Of a DNA stretch of 64,000 nucleotides, positions 10,196 to 19,247 are shown one piece after another. Position 1 is the stretch's first letter. Each line of letters begins with the position of its first letter. The DNA is from Microglena sp. YARC (lineage: Eukaryota > Chlorophyta > Chlorophyceae > Chlamydomonadales > Chlamydomonadaceae). The stretch covers positions 73,364,345 through 73,428,344 of the forward strand of contig CM039463.1 in assembly GCA_022414725.1 (NCBI GenBank). The letters run 5' to 3'. A program made the translations under genes and the position numbers. The notes beneath the pieces were generated by a model. The model was not told where the DNA came from, did not search any database, and saw nothing but the letters and a program-made list of their open reading frames with translations.

Positions 10196-10750
10196 AGCTT
10201 TTCTTTTCAGCTACCAGCAGCAGCTTAAAGTCAGCTCCCCTGGCTTGCTACCCAGCCAAACCTACAGCAATGCAGATGCAAGCCTTGGGCTTGACCCAGT
10301 GGCTGGCTGGAAGCTACCATGCAGCTGCAAGCCTTGGGCTTGACCCAGTGGCTGGCTAATGGAGCTGGGTGGAAGCTGCCATGCAGCTGCAAGCCTTGGG
10401 CTTGACCCAGTGGCTGGCTGGAAGATACCATGCAGCTGCAAGCCTTGGGCTTGACCCAGTGGCTGGCTAATGGAGCTGGGTGGAAGCTGCCATGCAGCTG
10501 CAAGCCTTGGGCTTGACCCAATGGCTGGCTGGAAGCTACCATGCAGCTGCAAGCCTTGGGCTTGACCCAGTGGCTGGCTAATGGAGCTAGCTGGAAGCTG
10601 CCATGCAGCTGCAAGCCTTGGGCTTGACCCAGTGGCTGGCTAATGGAGCTGGGTGGAAGCTGCCATGCAGCTGTGAGCCTTGGGCTTGACCCAGAGGCTG
10701 GCTAATGGAGCTGGCCGGAATCTTCCTCGCGTAGCCCCTAAAAGAAACTG
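10196..10750. mobile_element. Foldback MITE, family A, copy 6, internally expanded
   Basis: Left end AGCTTTTCTTTTCAGCTA as in the family, but the interior is expanded to about 550 bp by tandem copies of a roughly 50-70-bp block: GGAAGCTGCCATGCAGCTGC, then AAGCCTTGGGCTTGACCCAG, then TGGCTGGCTAATGGAGCTG. The right end is decayed. Confidence 0.8.
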
Positions 10751-11150
10751 TGTTGGTCAGATAATAAGCAGGAGGAGCTTATCAACTGGCTGGTGAGTTG
10801 CAGGGTGCCAAAAGGGTCCTTACTGGGCTTACAGGGTAAGTAGCCACCCACCCAGACCCACCCACTGTCAGCTATACCACCCCACCCAGACCCACCCAAC
10901 ATCCAGTGCCAATTTATTTATCCCCCAACATCAAGATGGAGTTCTGGCAATCAGGAAAGGCTTATTATTATTATGATGACGATGATGATTATTACACTTC
11001 CTTGTGCCCTACTGGACTTCAAACATGCCTGCGGGTTGTCGGAGTGACCGCAACTTGACGGAATGATATGCCCGCGGCTTGACGGGACTCATGAACATCT
11101 GTGGTGCACCCCATCTGTCAAGTGAACATCTGTCAAGTGAACAGATAGAC
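10751..11150. other. No gene recognised
   Basis: Includes a CACCCACCCAGACC-rich stretch and an ATTATTATGATGACG microsatellite near 10.97 kb. Nothing else is supportable. Confidence 0.5.
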
Positions 11151-11323
11151 GGTTGCTATTATAGCAATTCAGGGGATGAACTGGACAAAAAGTTTCCATG
11201 AGAACTCATGCTTCGTACTAGAAATCCAGAATTTTGGCCTGGAAATCCGACAATTTCTCGACAATTCTCGCTTAGTACAAAACGTTTGTCCAGTTCATCC
11301 CCTGAATTGCTATAGTAGCAACC
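11151..11323. mobile_element. MITE, family E, copy 2
   Basis: Inverted ends of about 38 bp: GGTTGCTATTATAGCAATTC at the left, and the complement of GGTTGCTACTATAGCAATTC at the right, extending through GGGGATGAACTGGAC. It lies within about 10 bp of the PP2C stop codon, so it probably forms part of that gene's 3' UTR. Confidence 0.85.
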
Positions 11324-11329
11324 TTCTAT

Positions 11330-14300
11330 CTAGTTCATACCGACTTGAATATTGTGAGTGGGGCCGTGTACACCATCAGGGGCACCGCAGCCCCCATTGG
11401 AACAGGCTCCCAAGCTGTCCCCTGAACTGCCGACCTTGGCGTGGTAGCTGTCCAAGCTGTCGTCTGCCTTGTCCACCCTATTTGCCAGGTAGGCGTTGCT
11501 CGCAAGGGCCTGTCCATCCCCATCGGTTTCCGAGCAGCTAGTTTCGGATTCGGAGGGGAAGCTAGTGGAGCCACTAGAACCGTCCTGGGGGTGGAGAGCT
11601 ATGTCCTTGGCAACTACTACAACCGCCACCTTGGCTTGGCTTCGCGAGCCCGCTGGACTACCTTTCCTACCACCCTGCCCCCCTTCCTTCCCCTGCCCTC
11701 CTAAACAAGCGCTGACGGTGGATTGGGAGCTCTCTTCCTTCCCCTGCCCGCCTAAACAGGCACTGGTGGTGGGTTGGGAACTCACTTCCTCCGCCTGCCC
11801 TCCTAAACAAGCGCTGGTGGTGGGTTGGGAGTTGCTGTGTCCTAAGTAAGTGCTGTTGGTGGGATGGGAGCTGCTGTGGCAAGGCTCATCAGAAGAATAG
11901 CTCGCTAGGGGTCCAGAGGGAGTCCCCTTGGGGACAGCACTCTCATTCGCATTGGAACTGTGGCTGGGTTCATCTGAGGGGAAGCTAGTGAAGGGCCTGG
12001 AGGGGGTGGGGACAGCACTCTCACTCCCATCAGCACTAGTGCTATGCTCTTCGAAAGGGCATCTAGCCAGGGGCCTTGAGGGGGCCCACTTTGGGACAGC
12101 ACTCCCATTCCTATTGGAACTGTGGCTGAGTTCATCTGAGGGGCAGCTAGTGAGGGGTCTAGAGGGGTTGGGGACAGCACTCTCACTCCCATCAGCACTA
12201 ATGCTAGGCTCTTTGAAAGTGACAGCACTCCCATTCCCATTGGAACTGTGGCTGGGTTCATCCGAGGGGAAGCTAGTGAGGGTCCTAGAGGGGGCCCACT
12301 TTGGTACGGTACTCCCACTCCCAATGGAACTGTGGCTAGGTTCATCTGAGGGGCAGCTAGTGAGGCACCTAGAGGGGGCGGGGACAGCACTCTCGCTCCC
12401 ATCGGCGCTAGTGCTAGGCCCTTCGAAAGAGCAGCTAACCAGGGACCTAGAAAGGGCCCACTTTGGAACGGTACTCCCACTCCCATTGCAACTGTGGCTG
12501 GGTTCATCTGAGGGGAAACTAGTGAGGGGCCTGGAGGGGGCCCACTTAGGGACAGCACTCTCATTCGCATTGGAACTGTGGCTGGGTTCATCTGAGTGGA
12601 AGCTAGTGAGGGGCCTCGAGGGGGCCCACTTGGGGACAGCACTCCCACTCCCATTCGAACTGTGGCTGGGTTCGTCTGAGGGAAAACTAGTGAGGGGCCT
12701 AGAGGAGGTGGGGATAGCACTCCCATTTCCATTGGAACTGTGGCTGGGTTCATCAGAGGGGAAACTAGTGAGAGGCCTAGAGGGGGCCCACTTCAGGACA
12801 GCACTCCCATTCTCATTGGAACTGTGGCTAGGTTCATCTGAGGGGCAGCTGGTGAGGCGCCTAGAGGGGGTGGGGACAGCACTCTCACTCCCATCGGCGC
12901 TAGTGCTAGGCCCTTCGAAAGAGCAGCTAGCCAGGGGCCTAGAGGGGGCCCACTTTGGGACAGCTCTCCCATTCCCATTGGAACTGTGGCTGGGTTCATC
13001 TGAGGGGAAGCTAGAGAGGGGCCTAGAGGGGGCCCACTTGGGGACAGCACCCCTCTCCTCACCACCTTTTGTTTCTTGGGCAGCCTCACTAAGAGAGCAA
13101 CCAGCTGCTGCTTTGGGTTCCGAGTTAGACTGCGTTGCCATAGACCGTGCTAGCGGCGCGCTGCCGGCAGTTGAGCTGCAGCGTCGGAGGGCTGAGTTGG
13201 TGCTGCACGCTGAGAGAGGCAATGCCCGGCATGAAAAGCGAAGGACTACGGCTGTAGTGTTGTCTTGAGATTTCATTGCAAAGGCGTATTTGACGAGGAG
13301 GGCCGCCGCTTTCTCCGGGGTTTCACCTTCGGCAAGACACCGGCGCACGCGGATGACAGCTTCACTGTTTCGCACCTGGGTGGTGGTTGTGGGTGAGGGT
13401 GAGGAGTGGTTGTGGGTTTTGGTGATGGTGAGGAGTGGTTGTGGGTAGTGGTGGTGTATGTGATATTGTAGTTGACGATGAGGGCTGCGACTTGCTCCAC
13501 GATTTCGCCTTCGACTAGCCACCGGCGCACACGGATGACAGCTTCACTGTTTCGCACCTGGGTAGTGTGTGTGGGTGAGGAAGAGGGTGGGGAGTAGTTG
13601 TGGGTGTTGGTGATGGTGAGGAGTGGTTGTGGGTAGTGGTGGTGTATGTGATATTGTGGTTGACGATGAGGGCCGCGGCTTGCTCCGCGGTTTGCCTTCG
13701 GCTAGGCACCGGCGCACTCGGATGACAGCTTCACTGTTTCGTACCTGGGTGGTGGGTGAGGGTGAGGAGTGGTTGTGGGTGTTGGTGACAGTGAGGAGTG
13801 GGTGTTGGTGAGGAGTGGTTGTGGGTGTTGGTGACAGTGAGGAGTGGGTGTTGGTGATGGTGAGGAGTGGTTGTGGGTGTCGGTGACAGTGAGGAGTGGG
13901 TGTTGGTGAGAAGTGGTTGTGGGTGTTGGTGACAGTGAGGAGTGGGTGTTGGTGAGGAGTGGTTGTGGGTGTTGGTGATGGTGAGGAGTGGTTGTGGGAG
14001 TTGGCGAGGACTGGATATGGGTGATGGAGTTGGTGTTAGTGATGATGGAGCTGGTGTTTGTGATATTGTAGTTGACAAGGAGAGGGAATGAAGCAGGGCC
14101 CTTACCCACTTCACCCTCTCCCCATCCCACACTCTTCCCACCACGCACTCACCGTGTCCCAAACACCATCAGACGCTAAGATGACGAATTCTGAATCCTC
14201 GTGGATGGCATACTGAAAGAGATCTGGGTCGGGGATGATAATAGGCGCAGCCCCCCCATTGCCCCCCAACAAGTCCAAATCGGAGCCGTTCATGACTGGG

Positions 14301-17300
14301 GTTTCCGCACAGCCATCAGGATTCAGGCTGTCAGAGGATTCCCTGGGGCTCCTGGACGGGAGGGTACTGCTGCCGGATACCGTCCTGCTATTCTCAAGGA
14401 TGGAAACTCTCAAAGGGGACTTGGGAGGGCCTAGTACCGCAGTGGACCCGCTGGATCGGGGGCTGAGGGGGGGCCTGGGAGGGCCTTGTACCGCAGGGGA
14501 CCCGCTGGACCGGGGGCTGAGTTGGGGCCAGGGAGGGCCTTGTACCGCAGGGGACCCGCTGGATCGAGTGCTGAGGGTAGAACAGGTAGAGGAGAGTGGC
14601 CCTGCTGGATCGGGGGCTGAAGGGGGGCCTGGGAGGGCTTTATCCCACTCTCTCCTGTCTGGCCTTTCACGCTCTGTGAGGATGATTTGTCCTGCGGATG
14701 GAACTCTGGAGGTGCAAGGGGAATTCTTGTACGACGGCGTGTGGCGTGGGCCCGAGAGGTTCCCTACTGACGGGCTGGCGTAGAGCCCGGGGCCAAGCAC
14801 GGAGCTGCCACGCTGGAGGTGGCTCACGAGGGAGGCACTGCTGGCGCTAGCTGTCAGCACGGCGCTGGCCGAAAAGCTGGCTGTGCTTTTAATAGGTGCC
14901 CCACCCAGTGCTCGCGACAGCATGATGTCAGCGCACTCCCCGAAGCAGGTGGTGAGTTTGAGATACCCGTCGGCGGAAACTTGGGCACCCGCAGTCTCCA
15001 GACGGGCCTTCTCCATGGTGTTACTAGCTGGCTTGTGGTCCCGGGTCAAAGCGCGGGCCTCCCCGTCGTCACAAACGACTGCACGGCAGTCCCCAACGTT
15101 GGCCAAGTGTAGGCCGCCATCAACCTGGGGGGGGAGGGGGAAGTGGGAGTGGGTGAGGGGAGTGGGGGGGGAGGGATCAATTGAGCCGGATTTACAGAAA
15201 TAAGCAGGATTCAAGTTACGGTACGACAGGCCTCCACATAAGCTAGATGTAGGCTGCCGTCAACCTAGGGGGGGAGGGGGAAGTGGGAGTGGATGAGGGG
15301 AGGGAGGGATCAATTAACCTGGATTCACAGAAATACGCAGGATTCATATTACGGCACCAGTCCCCCTCATAGGTAGAAAATCTGAAATGTACAACCGATG
15401 TACTACCACTTGAATAGTTTGAAATTCGTAAAAAAAACTGAAATGTTTAGGGACCGGCAAATCATATGATGCTGACCAAAGAGGAGTATGATATCACATG
15501 ATATCATACAAATATCATATAATTTGATGCTGTAGGCCAAAGTTACCTAGTCAGACCGCTGGCTTCGTATGATATCATATGATGACATGATATCATATGA
15601 TATCATATTGCCGACCCCTAGAAATGTACAACCCATGCACTGCCACGGTAAGAGTTTGGTATTCAAAATGTAAAAAAAAAACTGTGCATCGCACCATGAG
15701 CGCCACCAGGGCTGTACTACCACTCGAATAGTGACCTGCAATCAGCTCGTCCTCACATTGAAGCAGGGCAAAGCGTAGGGCCTGCCCCCACATCCTCTCT
15801 GGGAGGTGATGGCTTTTCAGGAAGTGGTCTAGGAAGTGCTTCCTCAAATGTTCTGCTGATTCAAAACCAGCATGACCATCGAACACTGCAGACAGGACAA
15901 GGGGTGGGTGGGTGGGGGTGTTGACTGCCGAGGAAGGAGTCGAGGAAGTGGGTCATGAAGTGCTCTGCTGATTCGAAGCCAGCATGACCATCAAACACTG
16001 TAGTCAGTACAAGGGTGTGGGTGTGTGGGTACGTGGGCATGTGGGTGAGTGGGTAGGTGTGTGGATATGTGGGTGTGTGGGTGGGGGCTGCTGAGGAACG
16101 TGGGAAGAAGTGGGTCTTCCAAGCTCGGCTGGTTCGTAGTTAGCATGAGCACTGCACGAGGAGGTGGGTGGTTGAAGGGGGTAGGTGGTGGGAGGGGGTG
16201 GGTGGGTGGTTGCCGAGGGGGAGATGGAGGGGGATTAGCTATATTGCTATATAATAGCTACTGTATTTCATTCACACGGCGTGTGTTCATGCATGATGTA
16301 CGGGCTGTGCAGGCTGTACAGTGTGCGTTTTTGCATGATGTACGGGCTGTGTGGGCTGTACGGCATGTGTTATCGCATGATGTACGGGCTGTACGGCATG
16401 TGTACTTGCATGGCCATGTCCCCCAAGAGACTGGTCTAGCTGTGTAATCCAAATCGAGGGCGGTGGTTCAAGTCCGGTCATAACATGATTCCCCCCCCCC
16501 TCCTTCTCCCATCGCTACTATCTTCGGCTAAAAGCAGCTGCTTCTAGGAAACTCCCTGAGCCAGCCACTGGTATATGCCCTAAGATTTCAACAAACTGGG
16601 AAGCTAATTCTGCCAGTTTCCAGATGCCCTACCCTGCTTTAGGTTTGGCTGGGTGGCAAGCGAGGGAGCTGTCTAGAAGCTGCCGCCCATAGCCCGAAAA
16701 GAAAAGATGTGCTCCCACCTCTCTACTCTTCTGGAAGTACAACTTATTGGCGATTATAATGGCCCGGCTGCATGATTTGATTTCAGTGTCTCTTTTGAAA
16801 GTGCAACTCACAGGTCATAACAACAACCCGGCTGCATGATGTGTAATCATAGTATCTTTCAAAAGTACAATTCACCGGCCATGACAACAGCCCGGCTGCA
16901 TGATTTGAACTGTGAGTATCTTTCAAAAGTACAACCAACCGGCCATGACAACGGCCCGGCTGCATGATTTGCATTTAATGTCTCTTTCAGAAGTACAACT
17001 CACCGGCCATGACAACGGCCCGGCTGCATGATTTGAATTTAGTGTCTCTTTCAGAAGTACAACTCACCGGCCATGGGAGAGGCCCGGCTGCATGATTTGA
17101 ACTCAAGAGTATCTTTCAGAAGTACAGCTCATGGGCCATGGGAACGGCCCGGCTGCATGATTTGAACTCGTAGTTTCTTTCAAAAGTACAACTCACCGGC
17201 CATGAGAACAGCCCTACTGCATGATTTGAACTCAGAGTGGCCAGTCAAGTCCACCACCATCATGCGGTCCTCCATGTGGGTCCTCTGGCCCTGTTCACTG

Positions 17301-17330
17301 CATGAGCCATAGCTGTACTGAAGGTCCGGA
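11330..17330 (-). CDS. Protein phosphatase 2C with long Ser/Pro repeat tail (5' end not resolved)
   Basis: Metal-dependent Ser/Thr phosphatase of the PPM/PP2C family. Four exons join in phase: 17330-17197, 15885-15695, 15124-14153 and 13375-11330. The conserved motifs come in order: QRTHMEDRMMVVD, AVFDGHAGFES, GSTALVALM, ANVGDCRAVV with LTRDHKP, SRALGG, FVILASDGVWDT, and SQDNTTAVVLRF. The acidic metal ligands are therefore present, which implies an active enzyme. Two additions are unusual. About 230 Ser/Pro-rich residues sit between SRALGG and the ASDG motif, and about 600 residues follow the catalytic domain, mostly repeats of a unit like PSDEPSHSSNGNGSAVPKWA. The first exons are not found. 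A 75-codon frame at 18799-18572 (minus) beginning MRSGEANGVAENGRK, with a GTAGGT donor near 18737, is a candidate first exon. Every one of the four exons has tandemly copied edges in the adjoining introns. Substrate and location are unknown. Confidence 0.92.
11900..13090 (-). repeat. Coding minisatellite in the PP2C tail
   Basis: On the coding (minus) strand about 14 imperfect units encode variants of WAPSRPLTSFPSDEPSHSSN, with alternating units ending SADGSESAVPTPSR. Differences are mainly substitutions and whole-unit changes, so the frame stays open. That argues for a translated disordered tail and not simple DNA junk. The opposite strand is also open (11928-13268), which is a by-product of the repeat. 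Confidence 0.85.
13376..14090 (-). repeat. Acceptor-edge copies of the last PP2C exon plus GGTGAGGAGTG minisatellite
   Basis: The start of the last exon (acceptor, then the codons for VRNSEAVIRVRR and about 20 more residues) is repeated upstream in the intron, with copy acceptors at about 13557 and 13744 and a tail remnant near 14065. The period is about 185 bp. The copies diverge and run into stops within intron-like sequence. Between them lies a minisatellite of CACCCACAACCACTCCTCAC type (minus strand), densest at 13750-14000. Confidence 0.85.
15125..15353 (-). repeat. Acceptor-edge duplication before PP2C exon at 15124
   Basis: A block of about 130 bp containing the C-rich tract, the AG and the first codons (VDGGLHL) is present twice. 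The upstream copy near 15275-15232 reads GTTGACGGCAGCCTACATCT and is decayed. Confidence 0.8.
15448..15620. mobile_element. MITE, family D, copy 1 (in PP2C intron)
   Basis: Starts TAGGGACCGGCAA and ends TTGCCGACCCCTA. The interior is made of AT-rich palindromes (ATATCATATGATATC type) and holds AGGCCAAAGTTACC. That phrase is the core of the 62-bp array at 54.9-55.7 kb. Confidence 0.8.
15886..16155 (-). repeat. Acceptor-edge copies of the PP2C FDGH exon
   Basis: On the minus strand the sequence CAG then TGTTCGATGGTCATGCTGG (real, from 15885) recurs as ACAGTGTTTGATGGTCATGC near 15998 and, more decayed, as GCAGTGCTCATGCTAACTAC near 16151. Each copy carries 50-60 bases of the exon. Confidence 0.85.
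16258..16430. repeat. Tandem repeat, about 50-bp unit
   Basis: Three to four units of GCATGATGTACGGGCTGTGC with GGCTGTACGGCATGTGT, inside the PP2C intron. Confidence 0.8.
16520..16708. mobile_element. Foldback MITE, family A, copy 7
   Basis: Arms AGCAGCTGCTTCTAGG and CTGTCTAGAAGCTGCCGC, ending GAAAAGAAAAG. Lies in the PP2C intron. Confidence 0.75.
16728..17196 (-). repeat. Donor-edge array of PP2C exon 17330-17197
   Basis: Seven tandem copies of about 63 bp lie downstream (in transcription direction) of the exon. On the minus strand each holds the last exon bases AAATCATGCAGCCGGGCC, then GTTGTCATGGCCGGTGAG with the GT donor, and the start of the intron (TTGTACTTCTGAAAG). The exon's own edge at 17198 differs by a few bases. 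Most copies keep the GGTGAG donor. Confidence 0.9.
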
Positions 17331-19247
17331 CTGCCCTCATGAAAAGATATCTGGGAGTGTCAGGGGGTGGGTGGGGCGGGGTGAGTGGGTGGGGTTGGTG
17401 GGTGTAAATTATAGTTGGCATTGTAAATTAGACATGGACAGAAAAGCAGACGGGATAAGAATACATGAGCGGAAGTATTGTGGCATGGGAGCTGCGCCAG
17501 GTGTGCTTGGGCGATCACGAAGTGAAAGGGGCCCAGAACCGCAGTGGGAGATATTGAGGGGGGGGGAGGAGGGGGGGGCGATATATTCAAACTCTGCCGT
17601 TTCTATAAACCGACGAGGAATCGGGTGATGGGGTGATCACACATGGGGGAAGTGCAGCTTTGAAAGAAGCCAGGCGCAGTGGCTGCAGGGATGGACATCG
17701 ATCATGCAGGGCTGCGCTACGATCGGCTTCCGCTGAAGGGTGACCAGGTGACCGGTGATGGAAGTTGAGGCCAAAATCCAGGCCGTTAGGTTACGGAAAA
17801 ATCTATCCGTCGGCCCAGCAGTCGTGCTGGCAAGCTGGCACAACTGGCAAGATAGCAGCGACCGGGGTCTCCGAAAAAGCAGCAGCGATGACTTGGTGCG
17901 GATAGGTGTGGATATGATATTGCGGTGGGTGAGTGCACTTGTCATCTGTTCTCGTCGGTCCAGCGGTCGTGCTGGCACAGCTGGCGAGCAGGTAGCGGCC
18001 GGACATCCAACAAGACTGCCAAAATCGGTACGTATGGATATGAAATCGTAGTGGGTGGTGCAATAGCTCAATTTTCTCGTGTTCGGCCTTTTGTGCGTAG
18101 ACCAGGCACAAGCCAATAATGGATTGGTTCGGTTGGACTTTCCCATGCCCTCATGACTGGGGATATGTCGTTACGTATCTGGATCAGTTAGACTGAGGCG
18201 CGAATTGCCGAGACAACTGTGCCGTCGCAGATCACTGATACTTCATGGCGGTGTGCTTTTCCGGCGTTCCTCCAACAAGAAAAAATAGTTGGTCGTAAAT
18301 AATTGGACGGCGCCCTACACGATGGAGCCTTGTTTGGTGTGCAGTGATTGAGTGGTTGACAGAACAATGCAATTGCTAAGCATCAAGCGATCGCCAAGAG
18401 GCGTAAAAATATGGGGTTGCACCTTCGCACTTCGAAAAGAAAAGAAAACAGAATGCCGAGCGGCGTGGCCTTCGGACACACCTGCTTCGGACTGAGAAGA
18501 ATTTCCTCGTCGCTGTTGAAATCTAGGAGCGCGTGGCTTGCCATTCGGCGAAGGCCGTTGCTCCCCTACGGTCAGGAAGAGAAACAATTGGACATGCTAT
18601 TACAGCACTCTGGGCAGTAGCTATGCAGTGGGTGGAAGTCTGGGCAGTGATTAGTGCCTGAGGCAACGTGAAGGTGGTTAATAGCATCGACAATCAAGGA
18701 GCTGCAGCCAGTGTCGGTAACATTATCGGAACCTACCGCTGCTTCAACATTTTCCTTGCGGCCATTCTCCGCGACACCATTAGCTTCCCCACTTCGCATG
18801 CGAAAGAAGAATGCTTAAGTAAATAAATATTGGGATTGCTACTAAAGACAAGGTCGCAGAATCTAGGCGTGTGTGCGATGGCCAGGGCTGCCTGCGCGAC
18901 TTGGTCGCTGAGTATCTCGATTGTTTAATGATAGAGGAAGGGAATACAGGGCAGGCAATTTTGATTTGGGCGCGAATTGCGTTTCTCAGAGTTAGCGAAA
19001 GGACTGCGACGGTCGTGAACTGGACAGCGTATACGAACCTGCCGCAGCCACCAGCTACAGATTTGTACCGCACAAACGGTCGAGCAGCCATCAGCCATGG
19101 CTGCAGTCAGGGGCTGCAGCCACCAGGTAGAGATTTGTACCGCAACGGTCTCCTGAATGCTGCGTTAGACTTTTAAGTAACAGGGCCCCGGCCACATAAT
19201 CCATCCAGAGCTCTCGCTTAATTGTTATATTTAGTCAGATTAGAAAA
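17331..19247. promoter_or_regulatory. Divergent intergenic/5' region between PP2C (-) and RPL4 (+)
   Basis: No complete gene is recognised. The region probably holds the 5' exons of the PP2C gene and both promoters. A block of about 140 bp is present twice at 17.81-18.04 kb (GTCGTGCTGGCAAGCTGGCA and GTCGTGCTGGCACAGCTGGC). A block of about 50 bp with GCCACCAG...TAGAGATTTGTACCGC is present twice at 19.04-19.15 kb. I do not see a clear TATA box. Confidence 0.45.

Noticed and set aside
11928..13268. 446-codon plus-strand frame
   Set aside because: Antisense of the PP2C repeat tail. The unit length is a multiple of three, so several frames stay open. No family features.
16430..16490. tRNA-like TGGTTCAAGTCCGGTCA
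   Set aside because: Only a T-arm-like stretch. No D arm or matching acceptor stem.
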